Notes: a model not told the origin generated them from the letters alone. Shown: positions 23,068-31,637, counted from the stretch's first letter. The stretch: DNA of 34,189 nucleotides from Planctomycetota bacterium (GCA_023481165.1 JAMCWO010000261.1:2157-36345), one strand, 5' to 3'. Numbers and translations: made by a program.

Positions 23068-26000
23068 ATGCGCATTGCTGCGCTCACCTGCCGGAGTTAC
23101 TACAGCCTCCTGCGGGGGGCTGTGCCGGTGCCGCGGTGGGTTCAAAAGGCTGCCGAGTATGGCTACGGGGCCGTGGCGGTGGCGGATGTCAATTGCATGG
23201 CCGGCGTGGCGGATTTGTGCCAGGAGGCCGAGAAGAGGGCGGTTCAGCCGATCCTGGGGGTGGAAATCCTGACGGAAAGGCAAAGGGCGATCCTGCTGGC
23301 CGAGGATGACCGGGGCTATGGGAACTTATGCCGCATCACGACCGCCCGGAACCTGCTGGCGAACTTCGATCTGATCGAGCAGTTGCAGGTCGATCACCGA
23401 GGCATCATCTGTATTTGTACGCAGGCGAAGCTTATGGAGGAATTGAAAGGGCTCCTGCCGCACAGTCATTTATTCGCCGGATGTCGCGGCGTAGCAGAGG
23501 CCGAGTCCGCCCTCGCGCGGGGTGTGGAACCGATCGTCTGGACCAATGCCAACTGGCTGGAAGATAATGACATCGAAATGGCCAAGCTCCTGGCGCGGAT
23601 CCGGCGCCTGAGCGCGGCCGGCGCCGGCCCGGGGGATGGCGACGGATTCGACACGCTTATCCCGGTAAAGGAAGTCGCGGAGAAATTCCACGCGTGTCCC
23701 CGCGCGCTGGCGAACACCGATCAGCTTGTCGAGCGGTGCCGCTTCCAGTTGCTCAAAGGCAAGCCGATTCTGCCCCGGATCAAACTCGCCAACGGGACCA
23801 CCGGCGACCGGGAGCTAGCTCGGCTGTGCCACCTGGGACTTGCCAAGCGCTACCATCCCGCTAGTCACGAGGTCATCCAGCGGCTGGAATACGAGCTCGC
23901 GACCGTACGCAAGAACGGCTTCAGCGACTACTTCCTGGTGGTCCATGAAATTGTTGACTGCGCCAAGCAGAATCACATTCCGGTCGAGGTCCGCGGCTCC
24001 GCCGCCGGCTCGCTGATCGCCCACGTGCTGGGCTTCACGCGGGTTTGCCCCGTCGAGAATCGGCTTTACTTCGAACGCTTTATGAACCCCGGCCGGACCG
24101 ATTGTCCCGACATCGACATCGACTTCTGCTGGCGCAGGCGCGATGAAGTGATCCGCTTTTGCTATGAGCACTGGGGCTGCGAGCACGTCGCGATGATCTG
24201 CAATGTCAACCGGTACCGGTTGCGCAGCGCGATTCGCGATGTCGGCCGGGCCCTGGGCCTGCCGCCCGAGCAGATCAACCAGTTGGCAAGAGAGGGCAAG
24301 ATCAAAAGCACCTCGCCGATCTACCGGCTGGCGGAAAAGCTGGTGGACATCCCGCGCCACCTGGGCGTCCATTGCGGCGGGATTGTCGTCACGCCGGGAC
24401 CCGTGTGCGCGATTGCGCCCCTGGAGCGGGCGAACAAGGGCGTCGTTATCACCCAGTACGACAAGGATGCCGCCGAGGCGGTCGGCTTGGTGAAAATCGA
24501 TCTGTTGGGCAACCGGTCACTGTCCACGGTCAATGAGGCGATTCGGATCACCAGAACCAGTGACAGAGCAGGCGCGACTCCCAAACACACCTGTCACTCC
24601 CGCGAAGGCGGGGGTCCATCCGATGGGAGTATGGATTCCCGCCTTCGCGGGAATGACAACGGCGGATTGGCCGCCTTCGACCCGAACGACGACGAAACGG
24701 CCCGGATGCTCAGCGCCGGTGACAGTCTCGGCGTTTTTCAAAGCGAGTCGCCCGGCATGCGGCAACTCCTGCGTGGGCTGAAGGTCAAGAGTAAAAAGGA
24801 CCTGGCAATCGCGCTATCGCTGATCCGTCCCGGCCCGGCCTCGGGCGGCATGAAGAACGAGTTCATCGAGCGGCACGTCCATGGCAAACCTTTCACGTAC
24901 CTGCACCCGAAGATCGAAAAACTGCTCGGCGACACCTACGGCGTGATGCTCTACCAGGAGGACGTCATGCGGATCGCGGTCGAGATCGCCGGCTACACCG
25001 TGGCGGAAGCGGACCGGTTCCGGTCCGAGGTCTCAAAGAAGGTCTATCCGGCCCGCGTGCAGGCGCAATACGTGGACTTCGTCCACCGCCGCGCACCCCA
25101 AGCGGGGATCGAGTGCCGGACCGCCGAGGCGATCTGGGACGAGGTCCTGCGCTTTGCCGCCTATTCTTATTGCAAGGCCCATGCGACCGTCTACGCCAAT
25201 ATCGCCTGGGAAACGGCCTGGCTCAAGGCCCACTACCCGACCGAGTTTTATTGCTCGCTGTTCAACAACCACCAGGGCATGTACCCGTTGCGGGTGTATG
25301 TCTGGGATGCCAAGCGGCACGGTGTGCCGGTCCTGCCACCCCATGTGAACCACAGCGAGATTGAATGGAGCCTCCAGAATGGCAAAATTCGGGCAGGGCT
25401 GAACATCATAAAAGGACTTTGCGGCCACACCGCACGGACGATCATCGAGCAGAGGCAAAAGGCAAGGTTCTGCGACCTGGATGATTTGCGCAGACGAGTG
25501 AAGTTCCGCAAGCCTGAATTGCAGAACCTGATTCACGTAGGGGCTTGCGACGGTCTGGGACCTACGCGACCAGCCATGCTGAGCCGTTTGCGTTTGGCGC
25601 TGCCGGCGCGAGGTCAATTGCTGTTGTTCGATCTCTGTGGGGCGAACGTCCCCGCTTGCCTTTCCTGGACGTCGTGCGAGGACGAACGACCTACGAAGAG
25701 CTTCGCGGCGCTGCCCGATTACGACAGGATTGCAAAACTGGAAGCAGAACTCGATGTCACGGGGATTCCGTTCTGTATGCATCCGGCGGTGCTATTACCC
25801 AAACGTTACGTGCCGACCCATCGGCTACATAGATTTCTCGATAAAAGGGTGACGGTAGCCGGATTTGTCGCGACCGCCCGCCGGGCCAGAACGAGCGACA
25901 ATCGCGTCATGGGATTCGTGACGCTGGAGGACGCCACGGGACTGATCGAGGCGAGCTTCTTTCCCGATCAACTCGCCCTCTACAAAACGATCTGTTCCTA

Positions 26001-26121
26001 CGGCGGCCCGGTCTGGGTCAGTGGCCGGGTCGTCGAGCACCTATCCTCGTTATCGCTGGACTGCACCGCCTGCGGTCGGATTATGCCGCAGGCCCCGGCA
26101 TCTGTAGCCCTGTCATCCTGA
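23068..26121 (+). CDS. dnaE2: Error-prone DNA polymerase III alpha-like subunit (DnaE2 type)
   Basis: A 1017-residue C-family polymerase, close to DnaE2 length (about 1,050) and shorter than replicative DnaE. The PHP domain at the N-terminus reads LTCRSYYSLLRG where active PHP domains have H-x-H, so the metal site is lost. Palm residues are intact: PDIDIDF at 347-353 (D350/D352) and VKIDLLGNRSL (D478), plus VRGSAAGSLIAHVLG, HLGVHCGGIVV and GVFQSESPGMRQLL. The C-terminal OB domain is VTVAGFVATARRA...GFVTLEDATG. About residues 497-533 are extra, from an inserted palindromic repeat. GGGGAG 5 nt before the ATG sets the start. Linkage to lexA supports a translesion role, but no imuA/imuB lies nearby. 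Confidence 0.88.
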   Translation: MRIAALTCRSYYSLLRGAVPVPRWVQKAAEYGYGAVAVADVNCMAGVADLCQEAEKRAVQPILGVEILTERQRAILLAEDDRGYGNLCRITTARNLLANFDLIEQLQVDHRGIICICTQAKLMEELKGLLPHSHLFAGCRGVAEAESALARGVEPIVWTNANWLEDNDIEMAKLLARIRRLSAAGAGPGDGDGFDTLIPVKEVAEKFHACPRALANTDQLVERCRFQLLKGKPILPRIKLANGTTGDRELARLCHLGLAKRYHPASHEVIQRLEYELATVRKNGFSDYFLVVHEIVDCAKQNHIPVEVRGSAAGSLIAHVLGFTRVCPVENRLYFERFMNPGRTDCPDIDIDFCWRRRDEVIRFCYEHWGCEHVAMICNVNRYRLRSAIRDVGRALGLPPEQINQLAREGKIKSTSPIYRLAEKLVDIPRHLGVHCGGIVVTPGPVCAIAPLERANKGVVITQYDKDAAEAVGLVKIDLLGNRSLSTVNEAIRITRTSDRAGATPKHTCHSREGGGPSDGSMDSRLRGNDNGGLAAFDPNDDETARMLSAGDSLGVFQSESPGMRQLLRGLKVKSKKDLAIALSLIRPGPASGGMKNEFIERHVHGKPFTYLHPKIEKLLGDTYGVMLYQEDVMRIAVEIAGYTVAEADRFRSEVSKKVYPARVQAQYVDFVHRRAPQAGIECRTAEAIWDEVLRFAAYSYCKAHATVYANIAWETAWLKAHYPTEFYCSLFNNHQGMYPLRVYVWDAKRHGVPVLPPHVNHSEIEWSLQNGKIRAGLNIIKGLCGHTARTIIEQRQKARFCDLDDLRRRVKFRKPELQNLIHVGACDGLGPTRPAMLSRLRLALPARGQLLLFDLCGANVPACLSWTSCEDERPTKSFAALPDYDRIAKLEAELDVTGIPFCMHPAVLLPKRYVPTHRLHRFLDKRVTVAGFVATARRARTSDNRVMGFVTLEDATGLIEASFFPDQLALYKTICSYGGPVWVSGRVVEHLSSLSLDCTACGRIMPQAPASVALSS
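24593..24657 (+). repeat. Palindromic repeat inserted in frame in the dnaE-like gene
   Basis: A 65-bp imperfect inverted repeat has outer arms beginning GTCACTCCCGCGAAGGCGGG and ending CCCGCCTTCGCGGGAATGAC, with a loop of about 20 nt. It is translated as HSREGGGPSDGSMDSRLRGND, the recurrent 'HSREGG...SRLRGND' peptide produced by this widespread repeat. It lies between the third catalytic-Asp region (VKIDLLGNRSL) and FDPNDDETARML, where DnaE proteins have a short variable loop. The frame is preserved. Confidence 0.88.
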
Positions 26122-26133
26122 CCGCCGTCATGG

Positions 26134-26162
26134 TTGCCAGGATTTGCCCCGGGCTCTATAAT
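26134..26162 (+). promoter_or_regulatory. Near-consensus sigma-70 promoter for the aldo/keto reductase unit
   Basis: TTGCCA (26134-26139) and TATAAT (26157-26162) are 17 bp apart. Predicted start is near 26169, about 47 nt before the ATG at 26216. This is the best promoter match in the window and probably drives the reductase, GH95-like and membrane-protein genes together. Confidence 0.75.
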
Positions 26163-26215
26163 GGCGCACGATTCGCTGGGTATATTCATGCCATCTGAAT
26201 ATGAAGGGGATCATC

Positions 26216-27205
26216 ATGGAGAGACGAGAGTTCCTCAAAGCGGCGGGGGCAACAGCCGGCAGTTGCGTCATTGGATCGGAAGTACTCCTTGCCGCCCAGT
26301 CCGCGCCGGGCGGGGCGGACAAGGTCGCCGGTTTGCCGCGGCGTGTCCTGGGACGAACCGGGGCCAAGGTCTCGGTGGTCGCTTTCCCGGGTCTGGCCCT
26401 GAACGCGTTGAGCCAGGAGGAAGCGACCGCCGGCGTGCACAAGATGGGGCCTGCCCTGCAGGGCCTGGACCGCAGCAAGATCTTCCTGTCCTGCAAAACG
26501 AAGATGCGGGACAAAGACGGCGCCCGCAAGGAGCTGGAGCGCTCGCTGACGCGGCTCAAGACCGATCACTTCGACCTGTACCAGATGCATCACGTCCGCT
26601 GGGTCCAGGAGGTCAAGCAGGCCCTCGGGCCGGGCGGGGCGATGGAGACTTTCCTCCAGGCCAAGGAAGAAGGCAAGATCCGGCACATCGGCTTCTCCGC
26701 CCACACGACGAAGAGTGCTCTGGAGATGTTGAAGGGCTTTCCGTTCGACTCCGTCATGTTCCCGCTGAGCTATGTGGACTATATGAACTGGGGCTTTGGC
26801 AAGGCGGTCGTGGAGATGGCCAAGGAGCGCGGTACGGCGGTGCTGGCCATGAAGGCGATCTACGCCGGGGCGTGGCCCAAAGGCGCAGAACGAACTCGCA
26901 AATGGTGGTATCGGCCTCTGGAGAAGGACGATGAGATCGAACTGGCGATTCGCTGGGCTCTCTCGCAGCCGGGCGTCGCCACCACCGTCCCCGTCTCATA
27001 CCTCGACCTTCTGGACAAGTGCATCAAGGCGGGGCGGTCGTATCAGCCGATCACGGAGGCGGAGGTCGCGAAGCTCCAGGAGATGGCGAAGGGGTGCGGA
27101 TCAGTCTTCCGCGCGGAAGATGACGAAGCCATGACGGGGCATTTGGCCCGTGCGCCGTTCCATCCCGACAGTCCGCACGAGTGCTGCCCCTTTGCGAATG
27201 CCTGA
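26216..27205 (+). CDS. Tat-signal aldo/keto reductase-like protein with internal deletion
   Basis: A 329-residue protein with the twin-arginine-like start MERREFLKAAGATAG, then the aldo/keto reductase pattern RRVLGRTGAKVSVVAFPG, KIFLSCKTK (Lys94 at the catalytic-Lys position), DHFDLYQMHHV (His at about 124-126), KIRHIGFSAHT and GVATTVPVSYLD. Between SQEEATAGVHK and KMGPALQG (about residues 73-78; junction near 26441) the usual 20-residue stretch with the catalytic Asp and Tyr is missing. The product is probably inactive as a classical reductase, or the deletion is a sequence error. GAAGGGGA upstream supports the ATG. The GH95-like gene starts 45 bp later, in the same unit. Confidence 0.82.
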   Translation: MERREFLKAAGATAGSCVIGSEVLLAAQSAPGGADKVAGLPRRVLGRTGAKVSVVAFPGLALNALSQEEATAGVHKMGPALQGLDRSKIFLSCKTKMRDKDGARKELERSLTRLKTDHFDLYQMHHVRWVQEVKQALGPGGAMETFLQAKEEGKIRHIGFSAHTTKSALEMLKGFPFDSVMFPLSYVDYMNWGFGKAVVEMAKERGTAVLAMKAIYAGAWPKGAERTRKWWYRPLEKDDEIELAIRWALSQPGVATTVPVSYLDLLDKCIKAGRSYQPITEAEVAKLQEMAKGCGSVFRAEDDEAMTGHLARAPFHPDSPHECCPFANA

Positions 27206-27250
27206 CGCCGTCCACGCGTGGCCGGGCTCCGGGCCGCGAAAGGAATGTTC

Positions 27251-29539
27251 ATGAGTCAACGCCCGCTCATACGTGTTATTCGCCTCTTGGTCGCAGGTAG
27301 CGTCATTAGCGGCAGTTCGGCCGGAGCACAACCACGCCCCGAGCATGGGCTCCAGTATGCGACCCCGGCCCTGGTCTGGGACGAGGCGATGCCCCTGGGC
27401 AACGGGCTGCTGGGGGCTCTGGTCTGGGGTGACGGCAAGCCGCTGCAGATTTCCCTGGATCGCACGGATCTTTGGGACCTGCGGCCGGTGCCGGAATTTC
27501 ATTCGGCCGAATACTCGTACAAGCGGATGCGGCAGTGGGTTAGGGAGGGGCGCATCGACGATCTGCACCGGCTGTATGACAAGCCCTACGGCTATCCCGG
27601 CCCGACGAAGATCCCGGCAGGGCGGATCGAAATAACCTTCGGCGAGGACACTCGGTTCCGCAGCGCGTCGCTCGATCTCGCCGACGGCACGGCCCAGATG
27701 GACTTGAGCCGCGTGACCGCGCGGGTGTATGTCCATGCGACAGAGCCCGTGGGCGTGATTCACATCACCGGCAAACCTGCCAAAGTTGTGCTGGTCGCAC
27801 CGCCCTTCGCCGGCAAGGTCACCGAGGAGGCCGGGGCGAACAAGATCAGTGCCGGCGATCTGGCGACCCTGCGCTACGAGGCGCCGGTCCAGGAAAGCGG
27901 CGGAACGTGGGCCGGCTATGTGCAGAAAGGCTGGGGCGACTTCCGTTTTGCCGTGATCCTCGTCTGGCGCAGCTCCGGTGGGGATTGGCTGGGCGTCTGG
28001 TCGATCTGCACTTCGAGGGACTCGTCCGATCCGCTGGCCGCTGCACGGAAACGTTGTGAGGCCGCGCTCGACGAGGGGCGCGATAAGCTGGCCCGAGCGC
28101 ACAAGCAGTGGTGGACCTCATACTGGGATGACGCAACGGTCTCGGTGCCGAATCCGGTCCTTGAGCGGCAGTGGTACTTGGAGACGTACAAGTTTGGGGC
28201 CGCCACCCGGCCGGAGACGCCGCCGATCACGCTGCAAGGGCCCTGGACCGCGGACGACATGAAGATCCCGCCCTGGAAAGGCGACTATCACCACGATCTG
28301 AATACGCAACTGAGCTATTGGCCCGCCTACAGCGGCAATCGGCTGGAAGGGGCATCTGGCTATGTCCGTTGGCTCTGGGCCACACGAGAGAACGCCCGCG
28401 CCTGGACGAAGCGATTCTTCGATCTGCCCGGGCTGAATGTGCCGATGACCGCGGATCTGGAGCAGAACCAGATGGGCGGCTGGCATCAGTACACCCACTC
28501 CGCCACGACCGCCGCCTGGCTCGGACATCACTTCTATCTCCAGTGGCGCTACAGCATGGACCGCCAGTTTCTAGAAGAGCGGCTGTATCCCTGGCTGAGA
28601 GACACGGCGACCTTTCTGGAGGCAATCACGGAGAAAGGACCCGATGGCAAGCGGACCTTGCCGCTGAGTTCGTCACCCGAGATCAACGACGACCGACTGA
28701 CCGCCTGGTTCCCCTCGATTACCAATTACGATCTGGCGTTGATCCGCTGGGCCTTCGAGACAACCGGCGTGCTGGCACGGGAACTTGGCCGCGCGGCGGA
28801 AGCGGATCATTGGCGCCGCGTGCTCGCGGAGATGTCCGACTTGGCCGTCGATCCGAACAGTCACAAGCTGCTGGTGGCGAAAGATTACCCGCTTCCTGCC
28901 TCGCACCGGCATTTCTCGCATCTGATGGCGATCCATCCCTTGGGCACGATCCGCTGGGAGAACGGCCCGGCCGACCGGGCGATCATCAGAGCCTCATTGG
29001 CCGATCTCGATGCCAAGGGCACATCCGCCTGGTGTGGCTACAGCTTCTCCTGGCTGGCCAACCTGGCCGCCCGGGCCCGGGACGGGGAAAGAGCCGAGCG
29101 GGCGCTGCAAATTTTCTCGGAGGCCTTCTGCCTGCGCAACGGTTTCCACTGTAACGGCGACCAATCCGGCAAAGGCCATTCAGACTTCCGCTATCGCCCC
29201 TTTACCCTGGAGGGCAACTTCGCGGCGGCGGCCGGCTTGCAGGAGATGCTTCTGCAAAGCTACAGCGGGACTGTTCGCATCTTCCCCGCGGTCCCGGCAA
29301 GTTGGAGGGATGTCTCTTTCAAGACCCTGCGGGCGGAAGGAGCCTTCCTCATCTCCGCCGAGCGCCAGCATGGTGTGATGCAGCGGGTTGAGGTCACCGC
29401 CGAGAAGGGCGGTCTGCTCCGCCTGGAAGACCCGTTCGCAGGAGCTTTCCAGGGGGCGCCGGCCGATACCGAGGTAGATGGAAAGGACCTGATTCTGGAG
29501 ACTTCGCCCGGACAGAAGATCGTCCTCACTCGGCAGTAG
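27251..29539 (+). CDS. GH95-like glycoside hydrolase, secreted
   Basis: A 762-residue protein with a signal peptide (about 1-27), then AMPLGNGLLGALVWG and ISLDRTDLW, the N-terminal beta-domain signature of GH95 (alpha-fucosidase/alpha-galactosidase). The (alpha/alpha)6 barrel has YHHDLNTQLSYWPAYSGN, GGWHQYTHSATTAAWLGHHFY, LSSSPEINDD and ASHRHFSHLMAIHP. The end has FTLEGNFAAAAGLQEMLLQSYSGTVRIFPAVP. Some catalytic-site positions differ from classical GH95: Asp-Leu-Asn where Asn-x-Asn is usual, and Glu in place of Asp in D-G-N-F. Substrate may therefore differ. The ATG at 27251 has AAAGGA at 6-7 nt; the ATG at 27245 is too close. Confidence 0.82.
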   Translation: MSQRPLIRVIRLLVAGSVISGSSAGAQPRPEHGLQYATPALVWDEAMPLGNGLLGALVWGDGKPLQISLDRTDLWDLRPVPEFHSAEYSYKRMRQWVREGRIDDLHRLYDKPYGYPGPTKIPAGRIEITFGEDTRFRSASLDLADGTAQMDLSRVTARVYVHATEPVGVIHITGKPAKVVLVAPPFAGKVTEEAGANKISAGDLATLRYEAPVQESGGTWAGYVQKGWGDFRFAVILVWRSSGGDWLGVWSICTSRDSSDPLAAARKRCEAALDEGRDKLARAHKQWWTSYWDDATVSVPNPVLERQWYLETYKFGAATRPETPPITLQGPWTADDMKIPPWKGDYHHDLNTQLSYWPAYSGNRLEGASGYVRWLWATRENARAWTKRFFDLPGLNVPMTADLEQNQMGGWHQYTHSATTAAWLGHHFYLQWRYSMDRQFLEERLYPWLRDTATFLEAITEKGPDGKRTLPLSSSPEINDDRLTAWFPSITNYDLALIRWAFETTGVLARELGRAAEADHWRRVLAEMSDLAVDPNSHKLLVAKDYPLPASHRHFSHLMAIHPLGTIRWENGPADRAIIRASLADLDAKGTSAWCGYSFSWLANLAARARDGERAERALQIFSEAFCLRNGFHCNGDQSGKGHSDFRYRPFTLEGNFAAAAGLQEMLLQSYSGTVRIFPAVPASWRDVSFKTLRAEGAFLISAERQHGVMQRVEVTAEKGGLLRLEDPFAGAFQGAPADTEVDGKDLILETSPGQKIVLTRQ

Positions 29540-29558
29540 GGCAACAACGAGGTGCAGC

Positions 29559-31106
29559 GTGAACGGTGCTCTTCGCATCACGGTCGGTGTTATCCTCGCG
29601 GGGGTGGCAATGTCCCTGGGTTGGGGCATTCGCGGCGACTATGGCCATGAGGTCGGGGCGATGATCCCCGGGGCGCTGCTCGGCCTGTCAATCTGTCTGG
29701 CGTCGGGGCGGGAGGATTGGTGGCGGAGAGCGAGTTTGATGGGGATGTGCGGGGCCATCGGCTGGGCCTTCGGCGGGCAGATGAGTTACGCCCGGATCAC
29801 CGGCTACACGGCCAGCTCTTCGCTGCCCGATGTCTTCTATGGGTACGCGTGTCTCTTTCTCATCGGCGGCTTGTGGGCCGGTACCGGAGCCGCCATCCTC
29901 GCGCTGAGCGTCACGCGACCCGCGGCATATCTCGAACGGTTCGCGCGGCCGCTGGCGGCGCTGTGGCTTGTCTGGTTCGCCCTGAGCCTCAGTGGCGTGA
30001 CCTCATGGCTTTCGGACCGCTGGTCGCTGAACGACACCGACTGGGTCGGAGCCGCTTCGGCATTGGCGGTCGCAGGCGCGGGGGCCCTGTTGTTCCCGTC
30101 CGAGCGCAGCGCGTGCGCGTTGATCGCATGGCTGGCCGGCGGGTGGTGGGCGGGTTATCTGCTCTTGACGGCCCTGCTCGGTCTGCACATGACGCCGCCC
30201 CGCAGCGACAACTGGGCGGGATGTGTGGGCCTGTTCGCTGCGCTGCTGGTGTACCTGTATCGGCACCGAGACCGAACCGCCGGCACGGTCGCCGGGTACG
30301 GTGTTTGGATCGGAGGGATCGGCTTTGCGCTCAGCAACGTCCCGAACATGCTGGGCCGGGCCCAGTGGGGACCGATCGGCCGGTACGAGATCCTGCACGG
30401 CCTGGATTACTGGAAGTGGATGGAGCAGTCGTTTGGGCTCATCATGGGGCTCGGCGTCGGTGCGGTCTTCCTGGGATGGGTGAGCCCGCGCTTGGCGCCA
30501 CCCGCGGAGGAAGGCGGCACGAGGCGGCTGCGCCTCGTGGCGCTGGTCCTGCTGCTGATCGTCATGATGTGGGCCAATTTGTTCAAGAACGTGAGGAATT
30601 GGACCAGCCAGAAGCAGATTCCCGGCGACGTTCTTGGCCTGGGTTCCTCCTCGTGGCTTCTGGTCATCGGGCTGCTGCTGTCCGCCGCGGTGCTGGTCGC
30701 CCTGGTCCGGCATGGCCGCCAACGCCTGGCTCTGGCTCCGACCGCGGATTTCGGGCGGGGACAACTCCTGCTTTTGCTCGTGACATGGATCCCGACGGTC
30801 GGGGCCCTTACCCAGGCCATGCCGAGCATATCGGGCCGTGGCGTATTCCTCGTCCAGGCGAGCTTCTGGCTCAGTGCGGGTCTCGTCTCCCTGATGGCCG
30901 TGAGCCTGCCGCCCGAGAGCGCAGGCCGGCGCCCGGCGCTCTGTGCCGCTTCGGATGTCGCGTGGCGGCTCGGCCCCGGGTTCTGGATCATACTATTTCT
31001 GACCTTCATGGTCCTCTATGGGGCCGCGCGCGTGACGGTCGCTGCGCATGCCGCGCCGCTGCCGGGCAGTGCCCTGCGCTTTGCCGAGACAATCTCGCCA
31101 AATTAA
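29559..31106 (+). CDS. Polytopic membrane protein, function unknown
   Basis: A 515-residue protein with about 12 hydrophobic segments spread along its length. GTG at 29559 is the start, with GAGGT about 6 nt upstream. It follows the GH95-like gene by 19 bp, so it is very probably co-transcribed. The first segment leads into a conserved-looking GWGIRGDYGHEVGAMIPGALLG. Charged or aromatic loops occur at YARITGYTAS and GRAQWGPIGRYEILHGLDYWKWMEQ. I do not recognise the family. Position next to glycosidase genes suggests uptake, export or sensing of a glycan product, but this is conjecture. A phosphotransferase or acyltransferase role cannot be excluded. Confidence 0.75.
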   Translation: MNGALRITVGVILAGVAMSLGWGIRGDYGHEVGAMIPGALLGLSICLASGREDWWRRASLMGMCGAIGWAFGGQMSYARITGYTASSSLPDVFYGYACLFLIGGLWAGTGAAILALSVTRPAAYLERFARPLAALWLVWFALSLSGVTSWLSDRWSLNDTDWVGAASALAVAGAGALLFPSERSACALIAWLAGGWWAGYLLLTALLGLHMTPPRSDNWAGCVGLFAALLVYLYRHRDRTAGTVAGYGVWIGGIGFALSNVPNMLGRAQWGPIGRYEILHGLDYWKWMEQSFGLIMGLGVGAVFLGWVSPRLAPPAEEGGTRRLRLVALVLLLIVMMWANLFKNVRNWTSQKQIPGDVLGLGSSSWLLVIGLLLSAAVLVALVRHGRQRLALAPTADFGRGQLLLLLVTWIPTVGALTQAMPSISGRGVFLVQASFWLSAGLVSLMAVSLPPESAGRRPALCAASDVAWRLGPGFWIILFLTFMVLYGAARVTVAAHAAPLPGSALRFAETISPN

Positions 31107-31267
31107 GCATTTTCCCTAATAGGCGCTGATTACAGATAGCGGTATATCAGGGCCCAGTATGTCACGGGCCACGACGACTTCGTGGTCTCGTTCGCGGAAT
31201 GGAGAAGCCCGTGACGGCAAGCAGATTTGAGTGTGTGGTGCCACAAAAGGCCAAGGAGGGCTGCAGA

Positions 31268-31558
31268 ATGGAATCGACATTGGTGGACAAGCGGGTATTC
31301 ACGCCCCAGGCGTGGAACGAGCTGAAGCAGGATCTGTCTCTGTCGCGCCGGCAGGCGGACGTGGTGGAGCAGCTTCTGCAGGGACATTCGGACAAGCAGA
31401 TCGCCCGCGAGCTGCAGATGTCCGTGCCGACCGTGCGCACGCACCTGTGCCGGCTGTTCTCCCGCTTCGGCGTGGAAGACCGGTGCGAGTTGATCGTGCA
31501 CGTCTACGCCCGGTCCCGGGAGAAGTGCGTCGCCTGCGGCTGCCCCCGCGCCCAGTAG
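31268..31558 (+). CDS. Small LuxR-type HTH regulator with Cys-rich tail
   Basis: A 96-residue protein made of little more than a GerE/LuxR-type helix-turn-helix (about residues 23-82): LSLSRRQADVVEQLLQGHSDKQIARELQMSVPTVRTHLCRLFSRFGV. There is no receiver or autoinducer domain. The C-terminus REKCVACGCPRAQ carries C87-x2-C90-x-C92, a possible metal- or redox-sensing site. The ATG at 31268 is chosen because AAGGAGGG lies about 8 nt upstream; an earlier in-frame ATG at 31199 has no ribosome binding site. Short palindromes upstream (arms CCACGA/TCGTGG near 31172-31188, and TGTGG/CCACA near 31233) may be operators. Confidence 0.82.
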   Translation: MESTLVDKRVFTPQAWNELKQDLSLSRRQADVVEQLLQGHSDKQIARELQMSVPTVRTHLCRLFSRFGVEDRCELIVHVYARSREKCVACGCPRAQ

Positions 31559-31586
31559 CGTCCGCCCCGGGGGAAGTCATCAGAAC

Positions 31587-31637
31587 CGGCTACGCGCGGT
31601 CATCCACGTGAGACGTGGGACTGCGCCAGCGTAGCCG
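31587..31637 (+). other. Long hairpin A downstream of the LuxR-type gene
   Basis: Arms CGGCTAC (31587-31593) and GTAGCCG (31631-31637) enclose GCGCGGTC/GACTGCGC (one G-U pair) and an inner CCACGT (31604-31609)/ACGTGG (31613-31618) stem with a GAG loop. The stem is nearly continuous over 51 nt and begins about 30 nt after the stop codon. It has no T-tract, so it is not an ordinary terminator. Confidence 0.6.
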
